Shown here in pieces: positions 20,805 to 26,264 of a DNA stretch of 26,264 bases. Location of the stretch: the NCBI GenBank assembly GCA_000697335.1, contig JNEM01015377.1:1-26264 (forward strand), read 5' to 3'. The position numbers were made by a program, and so were the translations under genes. The notes under the pieces are model-generated. The model worked only from the letters and a program-made list of their open reading frames with translations. It searched no databases and was not told the DNA's origin. The stretch comes from Conidiobolus incongruus B7586. Taxonomy: Eukaryota > Entomophthoromycota > Entomophthoromycetes > Entomophthorales > Conidiobolaceae. Numbering within the stretch: position 1 is the first letter of the stretch; each line of letters opens with the position of its first letter.

Positions 20805-21365
20805 ATGATTAATTCACTAAAATTGTTTGTTTTTTTGATGTATTTAGCTGGTATATTTAGATCTCAAATTGAAAATAATAATGAAAATAATAGTTTAATA
20901 AAGGAGCATTTTCAAGGTAATTTTCTTTAACTATATTCCTTTTAATGAATTTCTTTTTCTATATTTCAAAAATTCAATGTTGAAATATTATTTCAATTAA
21001 TTAATTAATATTTATATTACTCTCAAGAATTTCATGATTTGACTAAAACTATTCTATACTTAGATAATTCAATTCAAATCTATTCTCCATACTCTTTATA
21101 CTACCCACGGCCAACCCCTTATAACACCGAGCTTACAGAAGTTTCACCCCATAAACTATCACGTCGTGGACTACTCGAAACCATCGGCACTTTGGGGGCC
21201 CTTGGAGGTTCTGCAATTTTCCCACCCCTTGCACCAGTCTTATTACTTCTTGCAGGAGCTGGTGCGGCGTCACAAGGCATTTCAATACTAACTAAATTTA
21301 TACCTATATTTATCAAACTGGCAACTTCATTGTTTAAATCATTTTCGGGATCTGATAAAAAATAA
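20805..21365 (+). CDS. Array gene E: two-exon secreted hydrophobic protein, 149 aa
   Basis: Exon 1 (20805-20916) encodes a signal peptide, MINSLKLFVFLMYLAGIFRS. A 111-nt intron (CAAG|GTAATT ... CTCAAG|AA) joins it in frame to exon 2 (21028-21365). Total is 450 nt, exactly 150 codons. The acidic/Asn-rich pro-region and a Tyr/Pro segment (YSPYSLYYPRPTPY) lead to a dibasic KLSRR site (residues 80-84). The remaining 65 residues are hydrophobic and Gly/Ala-rich, and end in the family module GISILTKFIPIFIKLATSLF with a Lys-rich tail. Kex2-type processing would release this as a separate peptide. Exon 2 alone has no ATG at its start, which supports the splice model. Function is unknown. Confidence 0.7.
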
Positions 21366-21835
21366 ACTAATTTTTACTAAATATAATTTAAGGGCATTAT
21401 TTGACAGGTTTTGATGGTTTGTTACTTGAAAGCCAATTTTATGCTAAATTTTACAAGTTTTTCCATTTAATTGTAGTTTAAATTTTAAAATTTCTCAAAC
21501 TAATATTTTGAGTATTCACAAAATTAATTTAAGTTGATCGAATAATGAGAAAGTGAATAAATTGAATTTATTTAATAAATTCTTATTAATTCAAATAAAA
21601 ATTATATAACATTAATAATTTAATAATAACATACTTTAAATATTATATTTTACAATTTAATGCATTAAAATAGTTAAATAATTGTTTTTAATATTTATTA
21701 ATTATTAATTAATAATTAAAATTTTTTAATTAACCAAAAAAAATTACCATTTTTAACTATCATATGAAAAAAAAATCCAATTTACTGGTACTATGATATT
21801 TTACTACTCAAAACCAGATCTATATATAATTTTAA
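21366..21835. other. AT-rich intergenic
   Basis: No gene or RNA is seen. Confidence 0.6.
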
Positions 21836-21837
21836 AA

Positions 21838-21930
21838 TTTCCACGGATCTTCGGCAAAAAAACGAAGCCAACCCCAAAATTAATCGGGTACAAAACGCCC
21901 GAATGATTCGTCTGACTAAATTGATGATAA
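21838..21930. other. Unexplained GC-normal patch with two small hairpins
   Basis: Two inverted pairs, CTTCG/CGAAG (about 21849-21866) and TCGGG/CCCGA (about 21884-21902), lie in about 90 bp of GC-normal sequence between deserts. It lies 170-260 bp upstream of gene F. The minus strand can be read as short protein-like text in more than one frame, so it may be a gene remnant or a promoter element. Confidence 0.35.
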
Positions 21931-21943
21931 CATTTCACAGATT

Positions 21944-21951
21944 GGTGCCAA
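21944..21951 (-). promoter_or_regulatory. TTGGCACC motif upstream of gene F (reverse)
   Basis: It is the exact complement of the motif before gene C, 83 bp upstream of the gene F TATA box, and it overlaps ATTGG. Confidence 0.4.
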
Positions 21952-22033
21952 AACTATCATTAATTGAAAAATTTAATAATTTGATTAGTTGACATTTTAT
22001 ATATGATACAAATCGAGATAGTTGAAAATTTGA

Positions 22034-22040
22034 TATAAAT
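22034..22040 (+). promoter_or_regulatory. TATA box of array gene F
   Basis: TATAAAT lies 60 bp before ATG 22100. Confidence 0.5.
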
Positions 22041-22099
22041 TGGTTTGGGTACCTTAGCAATATTATTAAATAACAATCATTGAAATCTTAATATTAAAT

Positions 22100-22363
22100 A
22101 TGAAAGTTTACTTAATCACTCAATTTTTCTTTTTCTTTACATTGACTACCTTCGCCCGGCAACTCCAGAACTCTGAAGTCACTTCCCTCTACGATCCCAG
22201 CTACCAATCTCCAGGTCCCGTTGGCTACGCTACCGCTCCTGTCGGATATGCTGGAGGTTTTGAGAGTATTCTCTCAGCAATTATTCCAATTGTAACGAAA
22301 CTTGCCGAAGTAGGAATTCCTCTATTAGGAAAGTTGTTGTCAAGCTTGGCTAAATCTGGTTAA
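22100..22363 (+). CDS. Array gene F: minimal secreted amphipathic protein, 87 aa
   Basis: ATG 22100 begins the signal peptide MKVYLITQFFFFFTLTTFA. A short segment, SLYDPSYQSPGPVGYATAPV, leads to the family module from residue 50 to the end (YAGGFESILSAIIPIVTKLA, then VGIPLLGKLLSSLAKSG). The last 35 residues form a hydrophobic, cationic, likely amphipathic helix with a Pro hinge. The gene has no Pro-rich tail, so it shows the core of the family in its simplest form. GC is much higher than in the flanks. Similarity in style to membrane-active peptides is an inference from composition, and no homologue is recognised. Confidence 0.8.
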   Translation: MKVYLITQFFFFFTLTTFARQLQNSEVTSLYDPSYQSPGPVGYATAPVGYAGGFESILSAIIPIVTKLAEVGIPLLGKLLSSLAKSG

Positions 22364-22762
22364 ATATTGAAAAATTTTTCATTATCAACGCGCTCTATTA
22401 TCAAATAAGTTTTATTGTACAATTTTAATTTTTAATATTTTAATAAATTTGAAAATATCATTAATTTTAAAATATTATATATGTATATATAATGTTTATA
22501 TCATAACTATAACTTCACTATATTGTCTATGAGCAAATTATTTTAAATATGTATTTTTAACATAAATCATTATAATAATATTTAATAAAACTTTATATAG
22601 TTTATAAGATTTTATATTCACTATAATTAATTATTTATTCTAAATTCTAAATATCAAGAATTTAAGATTGAAATAAATTAAGATTTTAATATATAAGTCA
22701 TAGAAATAAATATATAATATAAAATCAATACTCTCCCTTATTAATTATTTTTTTTCCTATAC
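22364..22762. other. AT-rich intergenic
   Basis: No gene is seen. It ends at the left edge of the second mariner copy. Confidence 0.6.
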
Positions 22763-23708
22763 TTTTGGCAATTTTTTAATATTAACAAAAAAATTTTATA
22801 TAAATATTAAAAATTGATATTTTATAAACTGATTTTATTTTTTGAAAAAATTTTCTTATAAAATTAATTTTTTAATTATTTCAAGAAGCTATAATTATAT
22901 AAGTTATAATTTAATGAATATACTAAATATTATATTTTTTATTTTTTTTGTTTTGAATTAAGAAATATTTTATAATTTTAATTTTATATATTTTTTATCA
23001 AATATATATAATAATAGATATTTTTAAAATTTATATTGAAAACAAAAATTAAAAATAATTTTAATAAAAAATAAAATAAATTACATTATTTATTGATTTT
23101 CTTTTCAAAACTAAATAAATAATTATATAATATTTTGATTTATTTTAACTATCAATATTTATTTATAAATATAATATTTATTTATTAAAGTTTATAAAAA
23201 GGATTGTTTTGATTTAAACAAATATTTTGATTTATATTTTAATAAAGAACTTTATAAAATAGTCTATAAATTATTAATTAAAATAATTAACTTTAAAAAG
23301 TTTATTATTTGGCTATATCTTGATAAGGTTTTTTAATATTAATTAATTTTGTTTTTAATCTTTTATTAAATTAAAGATATATATTTTATTTTGCTTTTAA
23401 TTAATTTAAGTTTAGATAATATATATATAAATATATAAATATATATGATTAATATTAAAATATCTTGATAATGTTTTAATTTTAACAAAAAATTATTTAT
23501 CAAAGTTTTTTATTTATTTTTTATTAATTAATATAATTATAGTTATAATTAGTTTTTAGGATTTTAATAAATATTAAGTATTTTTTTTTAACTTTTAAAT
23601 GATATATTTAGTGATAAATAATTAATTATAATAAAATTATTCATAAAAGTTAGTTATAAATTTTAAATAATTTAAATAAGGTAAGTCTTTTATATCAGAT
23701 CTTCCAAC
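22763..23708 (-). mobile_element. Second mariner copy, strongly AT-eroded, cut at the adapter sequence
   Basis: It aligns along its whole length with the mariner at 46-1316. The left end near 22763 (TTTTGGCAATTTTTTAA) matches the first copy's left end. The stretch around 22850-22990 matches copy-1 positions about 250-400, 23080-23210 matches about 485-600, and 23445-23690 matches about 850-1110. Differences are overwhelmingly toward A/T, so no frame survives. The copy lacks about 200 bp including the right inverted repeat, and similarity ends at the Nextera sequence at 23709. The truncation is therefore likely an assembly effect rather than biology. Confidence 0.8.
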
Positions 23709-23727
23709 CTGTCTCTTATACACATCT
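23709..23727. other. Nextera/Tn5 mosaic-end adapter sequence (assembly artefact)
   Basis: CTGTCTCTTATACACATCT is the exact 19-bp mosaic end used in Nextera tagmentation libraries. An exact match in natural fungal DNA is not expected. It marks untrimmed adapter or a mate-pair junction, so sequences to its left and right may not be adjacent in the genome. Confidence 0.95.
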
Positions 23728-24841
23728 AAATATGATATTTATTCTGAATAATATATCTTAATAAAATATCAATAAAGTGATTAATTTTAAAAATATAAAC
23801 TATATCTATATTTATAATATTTAATTTTTAAAGCCTAAATCTAAATTTAAATCTATAAAAATATAATTTTTTAAACATTCAAATATCTTATTTTTAATAG
23901 CTATATAGCTTGAATTTATAGTGATTAATTTATTCAATTTAAAATATTCTGATATTTTGATTTAAATAATATAAAAAAGATAGCTTAATTATGGTAGTTT
24001 TGATAATATAATATATTTCATTTATGATATTTTTATTTCTTATCGATATTATTATCTATATTGGTAAAGTTATATAGCTTTGAATATAATGAATTTAATT
24101 TGATTTACAATCTAATAATTCGGTAATAATGATATATTAAATTATTACTTTTAAAAATTTTTTTAATTTATCAAATATATCTTCATTGTTATTACTATTT
24201 GAATATTATATTTATTAATTAAAAATCCTTATTTTTATAATTAATCTATAGATTTACTAAAAGATATGATAATTCAATTTATGACTTTATAATAATATCT
24301 AATTTTTGAATTTTAAATTCTTTGAAGATATATAAATTTATATATAATCATATTATCAAGGGAATATAGATAAATCTCTTAATTACTATTGTATAATACA
24401 AATATATAAGATTATTCTTTTAATCAATTAATATTCAAAATTAATTAACAGATAAATGTATTTTGTTTTGTTTCGGAATTAATTACCTATCCTAGTTTGA
24501 TATATAAACTAATATTAATTCTATTTTAAGGTGGCTTTATCAAACTATAATTAAAAGATATTTATTGTTCTCTTTATCTTTTTTTTATATTTAAAACAAA
24601 TTCCATATCATTTATTGAATCAATAATTTCAAACCAAAAGTGATATAGATATAAACAAAGTTTATATTAAATATTTTATTTCAATATCTTATTAATAGGT
24701 TTTCAAACATATAATATTAATAAATAATCTTTTTTATTATATTATAAGTATTTTTTTAATAATAACTTATAATTATAAAGCTTATTAGAAATAAAACCTA
24801 TTTTATAATTAATATATATATATATTTTATAGTATAGATTA
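23728..24841. other. AT desert, no gene seen
   Basis: Extremely AT-rich with no frame, RNA gene or recognisable repeat. Continuity with the sequence before 23709 is doubtful. Confidence 0.6.
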
Positions 24842-25030
24842 TACACTGACCTGCAAAAGTGAGTTATAAAATCAAAAACACCTATATTTTTACTAATAAC
24901 TTGATTAATATTTAATGAAATAAACTTAAATTAAATAATTAAAATCTATTATATTTATTAGTTATATATATCATTAAATGATGATATTTAGCTATTAATT
25001 GGCTAAAATATAAACTCTTAAATTTTACCT

Positions 25031-25059
25031 AAGGTGAGTTATAAATTTGTAGGTTTTTG
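25031..25059 (+). repeat. Tc1 left inner inverted/direct repeat
   Basis: It starts AAGGTGAGTTATAAATTTG and pairs with 26199-26227 with a single mismatch in 29 bp. Confidence 0.85.
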
Positions 25060-25073
25060 GTGATAAAAAAAAA

Positions 25074-26090
25074 TTAAAACCTAGTGTATCTACCTTTAAC
25101 TTTTCTAACTTCTTTAAGTTTGTGGGGTATAGAATCAACTAACTTCTTACACTAAAAAGGGTTAATCTTATTCTATACTTCTTGAACATATTCCTAAAGT
25201 TGATTTAAATTTTTTGCTGGGGGGAAAGCTTTAATAGCTTTTTTTAACTGATCCTAAAAGTGTTCAATTAAATTAAAGTTAAGAGATTGAAGAGGCTACT
25301 TCATAACTGTTATCTTGTTATTTTTAAGTTATTTGGTATTAGAAACTATAGTATAGCAAGAGGCATTATCTTGCTGGAAAATAACATCAGATTTGTTTAA
25401 CCTATATTATTCAATGTTTTTTTTCAATTCATTGTTCAGAATACTTTAGTACATTTTAGCATTAATTCCCCCATTAACTTTACAAAGATACCTTACACCT
25501 AAAGACAACATACATCCCTAAACAATAATTGACCCACCACTATACTTTTGGGTAAAATTAACATGATGGTTATAAAGTAGTTCTGCATCTTTTTTGAAGC
25601 ATCTAGCTTTTCTATCAGATCTACTAAAGTATATTTTTGTTTCATTAGACTAAATAACCTTACTCTAATTAGTTTTAGTTTAACATTAGTAGCAACATTC
25701 AAACTCCCACCTAGCTTTACAGTGGGATTTTTTTAGTTGGGGGTGTTTTTTCTTAAAGTGTAAGCAGTATCCATGCTGATGTAAAGCACATATAATAGTA
25801 TTAGTGCTAACCAATATTCTTGTATAGTTTCACAGTTCCTGCTATATTTCTACAACAGTACTACACTTGCTTGTACTAACCAACCTACAGATATACTTCT
25901 CATCATATTCATCTATAATCTTAACATGCTTAAGTTTAGGTTTAAATGTTTCTTTATTGCTATTCTTAACAGCTTTAGCTACAGTAGACTAACTAACACT
26001 AGTAATTCTAGCAATATCACAAGTTGATTTACCTTCTTTATAAAGTTAATTAATGCACAAGTGGATTTTTTTAGAGAGGGATTTAAGCAT
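25074..26090 (-). pseudogene. Tc1 transposase (DD34E), disrupted
   Basis: One unbroken frame of 339 codons, the normal Tc1 length, runs from ATG 26090 to TAA 25074 on the minus strand. It contains the N-terminal helix-turn-helix (KEGKSTCDIARIT), the first catalytic block (SKVI.SNETKIYF, with Asn in place of the usual Asp), the GGSIIV.GCM block, the second motif FQQDNAS, and the third NLIEHF. Exactly 34 residues separate the second Asp from the Glu, which defines DD34E. The C-terminus LVDSIPHKLKEV is typical. About 17 in-frame stops but no frameshift are present. Many stand for Trp or Gln (TGG to TAG, CAA/CAG to TAA/TAG). It is dead by substitution only. Confidence 0.9.
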
Positions 26091-26198
26091 AATGATACTA
26101 ATAAAAAAAATTTAGTATATCTGTAAAATATTATATAAAATAATAACAAAGAGAGAAAAAAGATATGGTTATATATTGTTAAATATATCCCTTTATCT

Positions 26199-26227
26199 CA
26201 AAAACCTGCAAATTTATAACTCACCTT
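26199..26227 (-). repeat. Tc1 right inner inverted/direct repeat
   Basis: The complement reads AAGGTGAGTTATAAATTTGC and matches the left inner repeat at 25031-25059. Confidence 0.85.
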
Positions 26228-26264
26228 GGTTAAATATTAAGGGTTAATATTTTTGCTAATAGTT

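Larger units (their letters stand above)
24844..26264 (-). mobile_element. Tc1-family transposon with IR/DR-type ends, continues past the window
   Basis: The left end follows a TA (24842-24843) with CACTGACCTGCAAAAGTGAG. The 12-mer GTGAGTTATAAA occurs in the outer repeat (24859-24870), again 175 bp inward (25034-25045), and inverted on the right (26213-26224). The inner repeats extend to about 29 bp (25031-25059 with 26199-26227), with weaker matching outward to 24990 and to the window end. Two direct repeats per inverted terminus is the IR/DR arrangement known from Sleeping Beauty-like Tc1 elements. The right outer repeat should lie near 26390, outside the window, giving an element of about 1.57 kb. 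Confidence 0.8.

Noticed and set aside
21119-21316. Minus-strand frame inside gene E
   Set aside because: It is antisense to a well-supported exon.
19652-26090. Alternative genetic code with TAA/TAG read as Gln
   Set aside because: In the transposases many TAG codons stand for Trp rather than Gln, and intact genes here end normally at TAA or TAG, so mutation explains the stops better.
1-26264. CRISPR arrays, rRNA, bacterial operons or replication origins
   Set aside because: No regularly spaced repeats, rRNA motifs or ribosome-binding sites are present, and introns and TATA promoters mark eukaryotic nuclear DNA.

Overview
The window is a very AT-rich nuclear segment from a eukaryote, most likely a fungus and perhaps an early-diverging one. 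Supporting this are spliceosomal introns of about 50 nt (GT...TAG) in a KGD4/MRPS36 gene, a fungal-looking 7TM receptor, small secreted Pro/Gly-rich proteins, and AT-rich repeat fossils whose changes resemble C-to-T (RIP-like) decay. The species cannot be named from the sequence. Genes are islands of normal GC in long AT deserts. Several have a TATA box about 55-70 bp upstream of the ATG.

Layout. 1-1316: a full-length but inactivated mariner (DD34D) with terminal inverted repeats. 2301-2633: a GC-normal solo LTR. 3400-5700: decayed coding-like sequence. 5810-6772 (-): an intact 7TM receptor. 8776-9157 (-): a three-exon KGD4 gene with an 18-nt last exon. 11599-13323 (+): an intact PHBH-type FAD monooxygenase. 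14214-22363 (+): six head-to-tail genes for small secreted proteins, one of them interrupted. 22763-23708: a second, more eroded mariner. 23709-23727: an exact Nextera/Tn5 mosaic-end sequence, which marks a probable false join. 24844 to the window end: a Tc1-family element (DD34E) with IR/DR-type ends, cut by the window edge.

The most interesting system is the secreted-protein array. The members differ greatly in length and low-complexity tails. Most share a signal peptide, a short Tyr/Pro/Gly segment, and a 30-37 residue amphipathic Gly/Ala/Ile/Leu/Lys module that often contains an I-P-[IV] step. Each promoter carries a TGGCA-centred motif upstream of its TATA box, so the genes may be co-regulated. 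I recognise no known family. A membrane-active, surface-coat or effector role is inference only. The array lies between mutated transposons, and the interrupted member suggests that the decay process also reaches host genes.
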